Assembly: GCF_000737765.1 (NCBI RefSeq) | Contig: NZ_JPRI01000002.1 | Span: 620,001-684,000 of the forward strand | Direction: 5' to 3' | DNA from: Chryseobacterium vrystaatense | GTDB lineage: Bacteria > Bacteroidota > Bacteroidia > Flavobacteriales > Weeksellaceae | Length of the DNA stretch: 64,000 nt | In this document: positions 34,241 to 45,029 of the stretch, piece by piece | How the letters are laid out: each line of letters begins with the position of its first letter | Numbering within the stretch: the first letter of the stretch is position 1 | The notes under the pieces: generated by a model | What the model saw: only the letters and a program-made list of their open reading frames with translations | What the model was told of the DNA's origin: nothing | Database searches by the model: none | Position numbers and translations under genes: made by a program

Positions 34241-35668
34241 ATGGAAAGTACAGATCATCATGTATCAACTCTGAACAAGGTATCCTGGCAGGATTTATTT
34301 TCCAATGGAAACGGTATAAAAGCAATAACCCTGGCACTTGGAGTCATGCTTCATGCTACCAATGTATACCTTGCCACCACGGTCATGCCTTCTGTTATAA
34401 AAGAGATTGGAGGACTGGAATATTACGCCTGGAATACTACATTTTTTGTAGTTGCATCAGTTATCGGTTCTGTAATCTCAGCTAACAGGCTGGCAAAACT
34501 GGGACCTAAACGATCCTATCAGATTGCCATTCTGTTATTTGCACTAGGTACGGTAGTATGTACAGCGGCAGGTTCAATGTATATATTGCTGTCCGGCCGT
34601 TTTATTCAGGGACTGGGTGGTGGATTATTATTTGCTTTGTCTTATGCGATGATCCGGATTGTTTTCATTAAAGACCTCTGGCCCAGAGCTATGGCACTCG
34701 TATCAGGAATGTGGGGTATTGCTGCTTTTTCAGGACCTTTTGTAGGTGGCATATTTGCGGAAAACGGGCATTGGAGAATGGCATTCGGGGTACTTCTCAT
34801 CTTTTGTCTGCTTATCCTGATAACTGCTTCCGTTATCCTTCCTTCAAAACAGAATAAACAAACAACACCACCAATCCCTTATCTGAAACTTCTTATGCTT
34901 GTCCTTGCCGCATTCTCAGTTTCAGCAGGAAGTATTGCAGAAAGCACTATTTTAAATATAGGAGGCATCCTGTTTGCAGTTTTGTTTATATATGTTTTAG
35001 TGGTAAGCGAGAATAAAAATTCAGGATTAAGACTTCTTCCCACAGGTTCTTATCATTTTTCTACCCCATTAAGCAAAACTTATGTGGTGATGGCATTGCT
35101 AAGCATAGCCACTTCTATTGAAATCTTTGTCCCTTATTTTGCGCAGACCATTCAGGGATTTTCTCCGATAGAATCGGGATATCTCACCGTTCTGATTGCT
35201 ATAGGCTGGACATTGGCGTCGATCGCATTTTCAGGTGTAAAGGAAGTGATGGCCGGAAAGATTATTCTGGCAGGCTGTATTCTGATGTTTATAGGATTGG
35301 CAGGGCTTACAGCTATTTCTTTAGTATCCGGATTTGATACATCTGATCTTCATCTGATTCTAACCTGTACTTTTCTATTTGTATCAGGGGCAGGTATTGG
35401 GATGGGATGGCCTCATTTACTGACACGGGTTTTTGCTTTGTCCCCTTCAGGACAGGAAGAACTGGCTTCAGCTTCAGTTACTACAGTACAGCTTATGGCG
35501 ACAGCCTTTGGAACAGCCTTAGCCGGTCTTGCAGCCAATATCGGCGGGATTATATCGCCAGGCGGCATAGAAGGCGCCCATCAGGCATCTATAGTGCTTT
35601 ATGGTACATTCTCCATTGCTCCCTTTTTAGCGGCTATTGTTATTGCTGCTTTAATGCGTCAAAAATAA
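34241..35668 (+). CDS. MFS transporter, drug efflux type
   Basis: Major facilitator superfamily protein of 475 aa with 12-14 predicted membrane segments. The pattern NVYLATTVMPSVIKEIGGLEYYAW and GRFIQGLGGGLLFALSYAMIR resembles DHA2 or EmrB-like multidrug exporters. Start at 34241 (MESTDHHVSTLNK). Last gene of the operon, ending in a perfect palindrome. Confidence 0.85.
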   Translation: MESTDHHVSTLNKVSWQDLFSNGNGIKAITLALGVMLHATNVYLATTVMPSVIKEIGGLEYYAWNTTFFVVASVIGSVISANRLAKLGPKRSYQIAILLFALGTVVCTAAGSMYILLSGRFIQGLGGGLLFALSYAMIRIVFIKDLWPRAMALVSGMWGIAAFSGPFVGGIFAENGHWRMAFGVLLIFCLLILITASVILPSKQNKQTTPPIPYLKLLMLVLAAFSVSAGSIAESTILNIGGILFAVLFIYVLVVSENKNSGLRLLPTGSYHFSTPLSKTYVVMALLSIATSIEIFVPYFAQTIQGFSPIESGYLTVLIAIGWTLASIAFSGVKEVMAGKIILAGCILMFIGLAGLTAISLVSGFDTSDLHLILTCTFLFVSGAGIGMGWPHLLTRVFALSPSGQEELASASVTTVQLMATAFGTALAGLAANIGGIISPGGIEGAHQASIVLYGTFSIAPFLAAIVIAALMRQK

Positions 35669-35693
35669 TATTATCATTTTAAATTATAACTGC

Positions 35694-35723
35694 TGCAGCC
35701 TGCCAGAGATCTGGCAGGCTGCA
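35694..35723. terminator. perfect 14-bp palindrome between convergent genes
   Basis: TGCAGCCTGCCAGA (35694-35707), GA, TCTGGCAGGCTGCA (35710-35723). No T-run follows, but the position between the MFS and SWIM genes suggests bidirectional termination. Confidence 0.7.
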
Positions 35724-35748
35724 TTGTATCAACTCTATTCTTGAAATG

Positions 35749-37098
35749 TCAGTCTTTATGGCTCACCAGTTTTTTAACTGCTAAAACATGTTTACAGGGT
35801 CCTCTTTCTCCCTGATATTTGCTAAACCATTCGCAGGTACATCTTTCTTTATCACTTTCAATAATTACTGTATGATGCACACCTGTACCTTCTACCCGGG
35901 CTTCAGTTCTCGCTGTTTTTTTGTTTAAAATCTCAACTTTTCCTTCTGTAATCAGTTTTTCTGCATTTTTCATTCGTGGATTAAGTCCGATAATGCGGTT
36001 GAGTTTAAACGGCAGTCTGCGGTAGAAGAATCCATTGTCATCCAGATCATACCCTAAAAGTCCCATAGCTGCCAGTCTGCCTGTAAGATTATCGGTTGTT
36101 TTAAGGTTTATATTTTCATCTAAAGCAAATGCTGAAGGGTTAAAAGACTGGTTGGCATATGCATATTTATCCAGCGCATCAATCCACTCATCAGAAATAT
36201 CATCAATCAGGCTGTCTAATACAGCTCCTTCTCCTGAAAACCCTCTCCAGCTTTCTCTTGACAAGGAAAAACTAAATCTTATATTCCCCATATACAGCTG
36301 CCATGTTGTAGACTGCATATCTGAATGCGGAAATACCTGCATCTGATCGATATAAGGGAGAAGCGGTTCCAGCAGGCGGAGCCTGTTCAATCCACCGATA
36401 CAGACTGCATCTGCTGATTTCACAGGAGAAAACATGGGTTTATTGCCTCTGATGATCAGATAATAATCTGACTTTACCGGACCTTTTGGAATTCCTCTGA
36501 ACAGCTGTTGGGTCTGGATCTTATTGAAGGTATGAAGCTTTTCTGATTGGGAGAAATAAATCTGAACTGTGCTGAGTCCTTTGATCCATTTTACAGGGAG
36601 TGGAACTTTTCTTTCCACGATTTCTTTGCCCTCTTTATAAAGCCCTACTTCTTTTTCCCCCACAGAAAGCATTATTTTTTCATTGGGGCGGATGCTTCCG
36701 AGCGCAGTAATCATCGGCTGGTTAAAATCCACATTCGTAGTTCCGTTTTCCAAAAACTCACCGTGAAGTCCGTCCGGCAATACATCTACCCTCGCGTAAA
36801 CACCGGCACAATGTGAAAACCCTTCAAAACGGAGTCTGCTGTTTCCGGCAGTAACAATAGGATCTTTAAGCAATGCCATCTGAAACGGCGATAGATTAAA
36901 GCTGGATTTCACAATATTGGAAAGTGTGATCAGGCACCTTGCCAATATAAATGGTTGGCTGACATCTCCCCAGAAAAAGCAGGGAGCGTCTGTAGTCTTC
37001 TGAATTTCGCTGTATTTGGACAGGAATAATTCTTCAGATGCATCTTTTTTTATCAAAGACGAAGGTCTCTGATAATTGTAAACAAGCGTATCTTCCAT
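35749..37098 (-). CDS. SWIM zinc finger protein
   Basis: 449-aa protein ending in a SWIM zinc finger: CTCEWFSKYQGERGPCKH gives the CxC...CxH ligand pattern near residue 425. SWIM domains bind DNA or protein and occur beside MoxR/vWA systems (as in E. coli YehQ). The rest is of mixed alpha-beta type without a domain I recognise. The start is two bases from the stop of the DUF6493 gene, so the three genes form one unit. Confidence 0.82.
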   Translation of the reverse strand: MEDTLVYNYQRPSSLIKKDASEELFLSKYSEIQKTTDAPCFFWGDVSQPFILARCLITLSNIVKSSFNLSPFQMALLKDPIVTAGNSRLRFEGFSHCAGVYARVDVLPDGLHGEFLENGTTNVDFNQPMITALGSIRPNEKIMLSVGEKEVGLYKEGKEIVERKVPLPVKWIKGLSTVQIYFSQSEKLHTFNKIQTQQLFRGIPKGPVKSDYYLIIRGNKPMFSPVKSADAVCIGGLNRLRLLEPLLPYIDQMQVFPHSDMQSTTWQLYMGNIRFSFSLSRESWRGFSGEGAVLDSLIDDISDEWIDALDKYAYANQSFNPSAFALDENINLKTTDNLTGRLAAMGLLGYDLDDNGFFYRRLPFKLNRIIGLNPRMKNAEKLITEGKVEILNKKTARTEARVEGTGVHHTVIIESDKERCTCEWFSKYQGERGPCKHVLAVKKLVSHKD

Positions 37099-37100
37099 AT

Positions 37101-39797
37101 CTATTTTTTTAGAAGAAGATTGCAGATTTTTTTCAGACTGGAATTGTCTTTCCAGGTATTTAGTTTTTCTTTTAAGTTTTTATCAGCTTCTGATTGATTC
37201 AAAGCTAAAACCTCGTGGTAAATATCCAATATTTTTTTTAGATTGGTAACAGGAGTTTCCATCTGCAGCAAAATATGTGTCAGAAGCTGTTCCAGCGCCA
37301 GGTTATGATCTTTGCTTACATTGAGCATCTGATGCTGTACGAGATCTGTAAATCTTTTTACAGGTGCCCATTCCAGTTTTTCGTGCAAGCCGATCACACG
37401 CCCCAACCGTTCATTATCCATCACTTTATGGGAAACATGTTCCAACCAGATCTCAGCTGCAGTTCCCCGGATCACTTTGTCCCCGTCAAGGAAAATAGTT
37501 CCTAAAAAGAGATATCCCATTGCATCCAAAGGCTTTTTCATCTGATGAAGTGCCTGTGCAGTGTTCAGGACAAGCCCTCTTTCATACACCTCTGCAATTC
37601 CCGAGTAAAACAGACAGTCCTTAATGATCTTCGCAAAAACATTCCCCAGTGTATTAGGAAAACTCCACATAAAAGAAGGTGTTTCTGAAAAGTGTTTCTG
37701 CTCTGCAATAAAGTATTCAAGGAAAAGCTGATACGGTCTTTTTTTCAGGTGATATTTTGGAACCCTGATATTAAGTTCTACCGGATAATAGGAATTCTTT
37801 TTACTGTCAATGGTTTTCCAGTCATAGTTTCCGGTAAGGAATTCTTTAGGAATATCATCATATCCGAATTCTTTGAATTCTTCAAAAACTTTTTCCGGAG
37901 AACGCGTAATTCCGGCTGTCATCCACCATGATGGGTGTTCAAATTTCCCTTTCGGTGTTGAATTTTTATTAAAAAAGAAAAGAAGGAGTTCTTTGTATTC
38001 TCCTTTTAGTTTTTCATCAACTAAGGATAAACTGTCTGATGTTCTTTCCATAGAACAGCGCTGCAGTGCCAGCTGCACATCCAGATCATGAGGTTTTACA
38101 TTTTCATTCTGATAGAATTCAAATCTTTCTACCAGGGCTTCAGGGCTTATCCAGCATGGCTCATGGGTTATCGTAGAAAGCAATGGTGCTTTGTCTCCTG
38201 ATATCATTTTATCAAAAACATGTACCGCTATTTGCTTATAAGGTTCCATAGCCAATCCTCCGGCATAGATTTCTCTGATAGGTCCCAGCTTTTTATTATA
38301 CGTGGAATATGCTTCCCTGGTAGCCTCGTCTTCGCAGGTTCTTTTGTAAATTTTTTCCAGGTTCTTAAGCTGGACCGGAAATCTTTCCAATAAAGAAAGT
38401 CCATAATTAATGATCATATTGCACAGCAATACATTAAAATGGTGTACTTCCCATTTAGCAATGGTTTTACAAGCTTTCTGAAATACAGGTTCGAAAAGTT
38501 TTACAGATCCCGAATCTGCTGAATCTGCAAAACGAACAAGCCCAGCCAAGGCCAAATCGTAATAGTAGGTTCCTGGATTTTCAATGGCCTGAGGAAGAAA
38601 AAACATAAGATCTTCAAAGTTTTCAGGCTCTTGAACTTTGCTTTCTTCACTGATCAGTTCTAATTTTTCCGGGTCTACAACATCCAGTTCCAACTGTCTG
38701 TCGTCTATATATTGAGCCAGTCCGGGTCTTACATTAGCCAGAATATTATCTGCATAATGGGACAATGCCTCTTTCATGTCTTCCGATACAGGTATATATC
38801 TGTGAATAATTTTTGCGGCCTTAGTCTGTATGCTTTCATCTTTGCTAACAAAAGCTGCACTTAAAGCCATTCCCAGGTTTTCTGTATCTGCTCTCTTTTT
38901 CTGAAATATTTTTTCTGTAACAGACAGACTGGATGCCACGACAGTCTTCACCTCCGAACTCAAAAGGTTGGGAAGGAAGTGGGAAAATTCACTCGATTTA
39001 AATTCTGCGGCAGGAACTATTTTCTTCAGGTGGACGAGCATAGTATTGACCGCCTTTGACTGTACTGAAGCCAATCCAGCCATTAACTCATCCTGAAGCA
39101 GGATAAGTTCTTCATCGGAAGGTTTCAGGATATTGAATGCATCCATAAACCAGCCCGTCACATTTTTATTGAAATTTCTGTTGGCTGCCAGAAGGCATTC
39201 TTTAAGAAATCTCTTTCTTTCAATTTTATTCTCGGCAATAAGCTTTTGTACCAGCGGAAGCCACTCTCTTGTAAAAGGAAGTGATTTCGAAGGAAACTCA
39301 CACAAATACCAGAAATGCGTTTCCAGAGTCTCCGGAAATTTATCCAGATGATGGGGCTGAAGGCTCAGGTGATATCCAAGCAGCTCCGGTCGTGGCTGTA
39401 CATAACCTTTCTCTGCCCATCCGAGGATATCCTGATAATCAAAGGCTGTGAATTCAGCATCTATAGAATCGTTGATAAAATCTGAAAACCAGGGTGGGCA
39501 GCCCCATTCCAGTATTTTACCTGTTTTTTCTTTGTCTCTGAAAAGACTCCAGTAGTTTTTTCCGTAATGCTTCTGATCCATGCAGACAAATGATGCGATA
39601 TCAATAATCGAATGCTGATCTGCAGAACCGGCAGTATGGTAGGAGTTTTTCGTCATTACAATCTTACTGATCTCCCTGTCCAGTTTTTTTATTGTAGGGA
39701 CCAGGGATTTTCTTTCTTCCGCGGTAAGCTGCTTCAGAAACGGAATAATCTCATGTGCTTTTTCCTCATTAAGGATCTCATAAAGTCTTTCTTTCAT
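37101..39797 (-). CDS. DUF6493 family large helical protein (paralogue 1)
   Basis: 898 aa, no signal peptide or membrane segment. N-terminus: LNEEKAHEIIPFLKQLTAEERKSLVPTIKK. The whole length is alpha-helical and HEAT-like, consistent with a scaffold. It is homologous along its length to the next gene (compare AHEIIPFLKQLTAEER with IKEIIPFLIKLTPKEK, and the matching C-terminal LKKILDIYHEVLALNQSEADK). The family is found with SWIM and MoxR/vWA genes in Bacteroidetes. Function unknown. Confidence 0.75.
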   Translation of the reverse strand: MKERLYEILNEEKAHEIIPFLKQLTAEERKSLVPTIKKLDREISKIVMTKNSYHTAGSADQHSIIDIASFVCMDQKHYGKNYWSLFRDKEKTGKILEWGCPPWFSDFINDSIDAEFTAFDYQDILGWAEKGYVQPRPELLGYHLSLQPHHLDKFPETLETHFWYLCEFPSKSLPFTREWLPLVQKLIAENKIERKRFLKECLLAANRNFNKNVTGWFMDAFNILKPSDEELILLQDELMAGLASVQSKAVNTMLVHLKKIVPAAEFKSSEFSHFLPNLLSSEVKTVVASSLSVTEKIFQKKRADTENLGMALSAAFVSKDESIQTKAAKIIHRYIPVSEDMKEALSHYADNILANVRPGLAQYIDDRQLELDVVDPEKLELISEESKVQEPENFEDLMFFLPQAIENPGTYYYDLALAGLVRFADSADSGSVKLFEPVFQKACKTIAKWEVHHFNVLLCNMIINYGLSLLERFPVQLKNLEKIYKRTCEDEATREAYSTYNKKLGPIREIYAGGLAMEPYKQIAVHVFDKMISGDKAPLLSTITHEPCWISPEALVERFEFYQNENVKPHDLDVQLALQRCSMERTSDSLSLVDEKLKGEYKELLLFFFNKNSTPKGKFEHPSWWMTAGITRSPEKVFEEFKEFGYDDIPKEFLTGNYDWKTIDSKKNSYYPVELNIRVPKYHLKKRPYQLFLEYFIAEQKHFSETPSFMWSFPNTLGNVFAKIIKDCLFYSGIAEVYERGLVLNTAQALHQMKKPLDAMGYLFLGTIFLDGDKVIRGTAAEIWLEHVSHKVMDNERLGRVIGLHEKLEWAPVKRFTDLVQHQMLNVSKDHNLALEQLLTHILLQMETPVTNLKKILDIYHEVLALNQSEADKNLKEKLNTWKDNSSLKKICNLLLKK

Positions 39798-42324
39798 TTG
39801 TTTTTAATTTGATGATAATTATTTTCAGGTTATTTACGTTTTCCCATTCTTTTAACCTCCCGGCCACAGCATAATCAGTTTCGGACTGATTAAGATGCAA
39901 CAGTTCGTAATAAATCTCCAAAATCTTTTTAAGATTAAAAACGGGATGATCTATCGCTGTGAGAATGGATATCAATAGTTTTTCAAAAGCCCGGTTATGA
40001 CTGGAACTCAGGTTCATAATGCCTACAAGCGCATCCGTCAGTCTTTTCACCGGAACAAGTCCGAAGCTGATCTTTTCACCGATCATTATTCCTAATGTAT
40101 CAATGTCAAAATCGTCTGAAACTATCTTAAGAATAATCGCTTCAAAAGCCGTACCAGAGAAGGTTTTATCCTTACTAAACATCGCGGCTGACAGGAATAA
40201 ATAATGTACTTTCTGGAACGGAAGCTCTAATTTCATCCAGGCATCCAAAAATTCGGTATTGATTCTGCTGTCATATTGATAAATAGCATTGGATAATGTT
40301 TCGTTACATTTTTTCGCAAAAACAGATCCTGAAAAATAAGGAGCTGTGTATAAAATGCGGATCAGATCACGGTCATAGACTCCGTGGTATGAATTGAATA
40401 AATGCTCCAGGAGAGGCGCTTCCGTGGAAATTTCTTTATTTTCAATGGGTATGATCAGCTCAGGAGTTTCCTCCATACTGCTTCCTCTATATATTTTTCT
40501 GACTCCCATTTTTCTGCCAAAACTGCCATCCAGATAAGGCTTTTCATATCTGTTTTTGAAGTATTCAGGGTCGAAAACAGGGTTCAGCAATTTGAAATAA
40601 TCTTTGGAAAGTTCATTTTGCGCATATTTCTGAGAATCTGTCAATTGGTGTTTTCGCAGTCTCAGGATTCCTCTTTCAAGATCGAAAGGAACGGGAAGTT
40701 CTTTGTGCTCCTGATATATTTTTAATTTATCTATTAATGTCCGGATATCTATCCAGCATGGTGAATGATCAGAAACCGAAAGCAAAGGAAGCTTTTTTCC
40801 CTTTTTCAGAAGTTCGAATATACCCAAAAGCATTTGATGATACGCTCTAAAGATCAAAGGAGTCCGTTTCCCGACCCAGTTTTCAAGATCAGGAAAATCT
40901 TTCTTGGCCTGATTGAGTATGGGAGTTCCTTTTTTATGCTTTATCAAACCATAGGCGACAAAAAACGTGGCATACAAATGATGCATTCCAACACTTTCCT
41001 TTACTTTAACCGCAGCTTTAAAAGCAGGCTCCAGCTGCATAAGGCATTCTTCATCAATCTGCGTATTGAACCTCATCAAAGCATCTAAAAAGAGATCGAA
41101 ATCCCCTGGATTATTTTTACTGAAAACCTGTGGTGCAAAGAATATGAAATCATTGAGGGTCTCAATGGAAGAAACTGGCTGAGACTGATGCCAGACGGAG
41201 TTTTTTACAATGGGGTAAGATTCTGTTTCTTCATCATTTTCATGGCTGGATAAGAATTTTTCAAGTAAGATTCCAGTATCCGAAAGAAGGTTCTCCCTGT
41301 AAGAATCCAGTTCAGTCTTATAATTTTCAGAATCCGGATCACCATATTTTACAATAATCTTTGCTGTCTTACTCTGTATAGAAGCTTCTTTATTGAGGAA
41401 AACAGGAAGCAGGAAAAAACAGATGTCTTCTCTGTATTCTTTATACTCCTTCGCTATTTTTTCAATGGTCTGAAGCAATTGGTTCAGAGTATTTTTAATT
41501 TGAAGGTTGGGTAAAGCAGCAGCTGCACTAAGAAAATCAGCTGTTTTAAAACCAGCTTCCGTAATTACTGCGCTTAAAATTTTAAGTACCGGAACAAAAA
41601 GTGAATGCTGTGAAGAATGAAAAACTGAAAAAAGTTCATCCTGAAGCACTAAAATTTCATTACCGGTGGGTTCAAGATTGGCAAAAAAATCCAGGAACCA
41701 AGTATTATGTTCTTTAGAAAAATTAAGATGGACTGCATCCAGACTTGATTTTAAAAGTCTTGAACGGTCCAGCTTTTTTTGATCTGCCAGATCTTTCAAT
41801 AAAGTCTTCCAGCTTTTTTCTTTGTAGTGGTAAGTAATATCAGAGCTATACTCAAAAAGGAGCCAGATATGAGCAGTCAATGTCTGAGGATATGTGAAAA
41901 GAATATCTTCTGCAGAATGGTCTGACACCAGAGATTCAGACAGAAGAAGTGCACCTGTTTCATCATTCAGTTTCAGGTACCCTTTCTGTTCCCATTCCAG
42001 TACTTTAAGGTAGCCTATATTTCTTAAGAATGAGTAGCTGTCCCCAATCCATTGAGGAACATGAGAATCGAATAATTCATCGACTAGATTCACCGGTACT
42101 GCATAATATCCCGGAGCCAGCTTTCCGTATTCATCCGGAGTCCTGCTGCAGGCCAGAGCGGTAAGCATGGAAATGTGGTTGTGACCCCAGCCTTTATTTA
42201 AAAATTTCTTTAAAATGGCTGCAGTTTCTTTCTTTTCTTTTGGGGTCAGCTTTATGAGAAAAGGAATAATTTCCTTGATTCTATAATTTAAATAAATCGT
42301 TTTCAATTCATCTTCAATAAGCAT
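39778..42324 (-). CDS. DUF6493 family large helical protein (paralogue 2)
   Basis: 848 aa when started at 42324 (MLIEDELKTIYLN); the open frame continues to 42372 without family support. Overlaps the following paralogue by 20 bases, showing translational coupling. C-terminal LKKILEIYYELLHLNQSETDYAVAGRLKEW is nearly the same as in paralogue 1, so the pair comes from a tandem duplication followed by strong divergence in the middle. Confidence 0.75.
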   Translation of the reverse strand: MLIEDELKTIYLNYRIKEIIPFLIKLTPKEKKETAAILKKFLNKGWGHNHISMLTALACSRTPDEYGKLAPGYYAVPVNLVDELFDSHVPQWIGDSYSFLRNIGYLKVLEWEQKGYLKLNDETGALLLSESLVSDHSAEDILFTYPQTLTAHIWLLFEYSSDITYHYKEKSWKTLLKDLADQKKLDRSRLLKSSLDAVHLNFSKEHNTWFLDFFANLEPTGNEILVLQDELFSVFHSSQHSLFVPVLKILSAVITEAGFKTADFLSAAAALPNLQIKNTLNQLLQTIEKIAKEYKEYREDICFFLLPVFLNKEASIQSKTAKIIVKYGDPDSENYKTELDSYRENLLSDTGILLEKFLSSHENDEETESYPIVKNSVWHQSQPVSSIETLNDFIFFAPQVFSKNNPGDFDLFLDALMRFNTQIDEECLMQLEPAFKAAVKVKESVGMHHLYATFFVAYGLIKHKKGTPILNQAKKDFPDLENWVGKRTPLIFRAYHQMLLGIFELLKKGKKLPLLSVSDHSPCWIDIRTLIDKLKIYQEHKELPVPFDLERGILRLRKHQLTDSQKYAQNELSKDYFKLLNPVFDPEYFKNRYEKPYLDGSFGRKMGVRKIYRGSSMEETPELIIPIENKEISTEAPLLEHLFNSYHGVYDRDLIRILYTAPYFSGSVFAKKCNETLSNAIYQYDSRINTEFLDAWMKLELPFQKVHYLFLSAAMFSKDKTFSGTAFEAIILKIVSDDFDIDTLGIMIGEKISFGLVPVKRLTDALVGIMNLSSSHNRAFEKLLISILTAIDHPVFNLKKILEIYYELLHLNQSETDYAVAGRLKEWENVNNLKIIIIKLKTNERKTL

Positions 42325-43063
42325 AATTCCAATCTTGGGGACTAAAATAACAAAAAAGAGCCTGACAGACACGTAATTATCCCTTTAAAGTGATATTTTT
42401 AACAAAAAATTATGCTTTTAACAGCAGTTAAGCAGGCATTTCAAAATAAAAGTTAAATGAAATTTGCATTTAGCTCATGGATGAAATTGAATATCCAGAC
42501 CTTATCATTCAGACTTTTCTTTTTAAGCTAAAAAGGATGTTTTATTTTTCCTTTAAATAGTTCATAATCTGATACCCTGCTTGTTTTCAAAATTGCTTAT
42601 AAAATCTATGGAACTTCAACTGTGAGAACATATATTTATAAATCAGGAAAAACCTACCTGAGCAAAAATTTTGGAATGTAGTGAAAAGAACAATTTTCTA
42701 TAAGTTTTGGATAAAGCCATCGTGATGAATTTCTTATTATAAACGGACTAAAGCCCGTTATTATAGAATTTTCTACTTGAAATGATTTTATTTTGATGAG
42801 CATTTTAGATGACTTGTAATACCCCAAATACAAAAGATTACGTTAGTTATTTTTATGCACAGTATTGTTCAATTCTCTGAATTTGTACTGGAGAACAATA
42901 TATTCAATAGAAATAAGCTTTAGCCCATTGAATGAAAACATTTATTAATGAGGCTTTAGCCAAAACCTAATCAGTTCAATACCTAAAGCTAAGTTTTTCA
43001 TCATTCAGATATAAAAAGGGCAGACCGCTTTTTATGCAAGCCTGCCCATTGGGTTATCAGTTT
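42325..43063. other. 740-base gap with GCTAAAGCC-type repeats
   Basis: No gene seen. It holds several copies of a short intergenic motif (GGACTAAAGCCC near 42755, GCTTTAGCCC near 42920, GGCTTTAGCC near 42952) like those at 32.7 kb, and the slipin terminator at its right end. A promoter for the DUF6493 unit should lie near 42.35-42.45 kb, but I cannot place it. Confidence 0.45.
43014..43048 (-). terminator. terminator of the slipin gene
   Basis: GGGCAG (43019 region) pairs with CTGCCC (43043 region) and is followed on the minus strand by a T-run. Confidence 0.7.
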
Positions 43064-44575
43064 TTATTTTGTGAAGATTTCTTTCAGTTGGGAAACGATA
43101 TTGCTGTTTCCTGAAATGGTAATATCACCAATCTTTTCTGCGATTTTTTCCATATATTCCATTTCTTTCAACTTCCATAAAACCTCATTTTCTTCCATCA
43201 GTTTTGCGGTGTTCAGCAAACTTCTTGTAGAAGCCGTTTCTTCACGTCGCATAATGCTGTTGGCCTGAGCTTTTTTTTCAGCGATCAAAACCTGATTCAG
43301 AATTTCCTTCATTTCTCCGGTTAAGATCACATCACGGATGCCCGCGTCGCAAGCTTTAATCCCTAAACTTTCTGCTTTTACACCAAGGTTTTCAAGGATT
43401 TCTTTTCCTACAGAATCCTTTTTCAGCAGCAATTCATCCAATGTTAAAGCTCCAACAAATTCACGCAATGCCAACTGCATCAGAATATATAACTGCTTAT
43501 CATATTCTTTATTTTCCATTAATGCCTTCTCAATGTTTTCCACCTGAAAACTTACATAGAAATTGATACGGAGCATTGCTTTGTCTTTCGTTAAAAGTTC
43601 CTGTCCTGCAATTTCCATTTGCTGCATACGGGTATCAGCTGTTTTAACTTCAACAGAAATTTCGTTGTTCCAGAAGTAGTACGTTCCTGCTTCCAGAGTA
43701 TTAACCCATTTACCGTCAATTAACAATACTCCTTTAGATTGATTCATTACGGTAAATTTTCTTACAAAATGTCTCAACCATGCATTTTCCAGGATGGTAT
43801 TTGAAATATCCTCAGTGATTTCAACTTTCGTTAAATCTACTGTTTGGAATTCTCTGCTGATCATATCTTTCCAGTATGCATATTGTCCAACCTGCAGAAC
43901 TTCTTTGAAAGTTCCGTTGGCATACATCAAAATGATCTCTCCATCTTTTACGTCTACAATTTCCAGGAGATTTTTTAGGTCTTCATTTTTCAATAAAGCA
44001 TTTACATTTTCATGAGCTCCAAACTGGGATTTAACTTCGTAATTGGGATCGATGATTTTAATCTCAACAGAAGTTTCGTTGTTCCAGAAGAAGTACGTAC
44101 CCGCTTCCAAAACCTTGCTTAATTTTCCGTCAATTAGTAATAATCCTTTATAGTGATGGGGTAACACAAACTTTCTTACAAAACTTTTCAACTTCATATT
44201 TTCAAGGATTGTTTTAGAAATATCTTCCGTGATCTCCACTTTTGTTACGTCTGTTTTTTGGAATTCTCTGTTGATAATCCCTTTCCAGAATGCGTACTGT
44301 CCAACGGTCAGCACATCTTTAAAGTTGCCGTTTTCAAACATTAAAATGATTTCTCCTTCTTTTACGTCTATAACTTCCAAAAGGTTTTTTAGGTGATCAT
44401 TTTTCAGCAAAACAGGTAAATCGTCACCTGCTTCAAACCGGGATTTCATTTCATGGATCTCTACCGATTTATTTCCAAAAACATAATGATTACCTTCTGT
44501 TAGAATGTCAGTTAAGTTTCGGTTCTTGAAAACCAAACCTATTTGATACGCTTTAATTTGTACATTTTTTATCAT
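43064..44575 (-). CDS. slipin/SPFH (band 7) protein with internal duplication
   Basis: 503 aa. The C-terminal part (about 275-490) is an SPFH domain: SKGVLLIDGKWVNTLEAGTYYFWN, AMLRINFYVSFQVENIEKAL, ALREFVGALTLDELLLKKDSVGKEI and SIMRREETASTRSLLNTAKLM. In front are two tandem copies of a block of about 135 aa (residues 44-180 and 182-314) sharing LLKN..LKNLLE..DVK.GEIILM, VGQYA.WK and TKVEITEDIS. Normal slipins have one SPFH domain and no such repeats. There is no clear membrane anchor. Slipin genes are a known partner in RNA-repair gene sets. Confidence 0.82.
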   Translation of the reverse strand: MIKNVQIKAYQIGLVFKNRNLTDILTEGNHYVFGNKSVEIHEMKSRFEAGDDLPVLLKNDHLKNLLEVIDVKEGEIILMFENGNFKDVLTVGQYAFWKGIINREFQKTDVTKVEITEDISKTILENMKLKSFVRKFVLPHHYKGLLLIDGKLSKVLEAGTYFFWNNETSVEIKIIDPNYEVKSQFGAHENVNALLKNEDLKNLLEIVDVKDGEIILMYANGTFKEVLQVGQYAYWKDMISREFQTVDLTKVEITEDISNTILENAWLRHFVRKFTVMNQSKGVLLIDGKWVNTLEAGTYYFWNNEISVEVKTADTRMQQMEIAGQELLTKDKAMLRINFYVSFQVENIEKALMENKEYDKQLYILMQLALREFVGALTLDELLLKKDSVGKEILENLGVKAESLGIKACDAGIRDVILTGEMKEILNQVLIAEKKAQANSIMRREETASTRSLLNTAKLMEENEVLWKLKEMEYMEKIAEKIGDITISGNSNIVSQLKEIFTK

Positions 44576-45029
44576 TCTATTTTATTTTTAAGTGTTATTA
44601 TATTCATTAAAAAAAAGGAAAAACTGAGATTTTCTCTTCCAAAAAATGGCGGAAGAAAAGAGGTTTCAAAAAATTATATTCATTTCAGAATATCGTTCTT
44701 CAACTTATTTTCCAGGTAGTAAGATCTTGGGCGTGTCCCTTGCCTTCGCTCAGAGCAGCAAGCCGGGTCGCTACGTTCACTTCTATCTTTTTTTGCTTAC
44801 AAAAAAAGGATATCCGTTACCATCGCTCACGCAGAAAACCGTCCTTCCTGGAAAATTCAGTCCAATTACTGATGATTCATCAGCTGAATTTCATTTTGAG
44901 AAATAATCTTTCTTACTGGCTTTTTCAAAATGTTGATCCAACAACTGAAAAACCTCAATTTTCCCATTCCAAAATGTTTTTAAAGAAAAACATTGAAAAC
45001 TTTATAAAAAATAGATTTTCAGTCTATTT
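44576..45029. other. gap between slipin and tRNA-like pair
   Basis: No convincing gene (plus-strand frames here look accidental). The part at 44720-44850 includes GGATATCC and a TTTTTTTGCTTAC / GTAAGCAAAAAAA inverted repeat and looks like a fossil intergenic repeat of Chryseobacterium type; there is only one copy in this window. Confidence 0.35.

Noticed and set aside
44646..44906. An 86-codon plus-strand ORF
   Set aside because: Lies over a low-complexity intergenic repeat with no promoter or protein-like composition.
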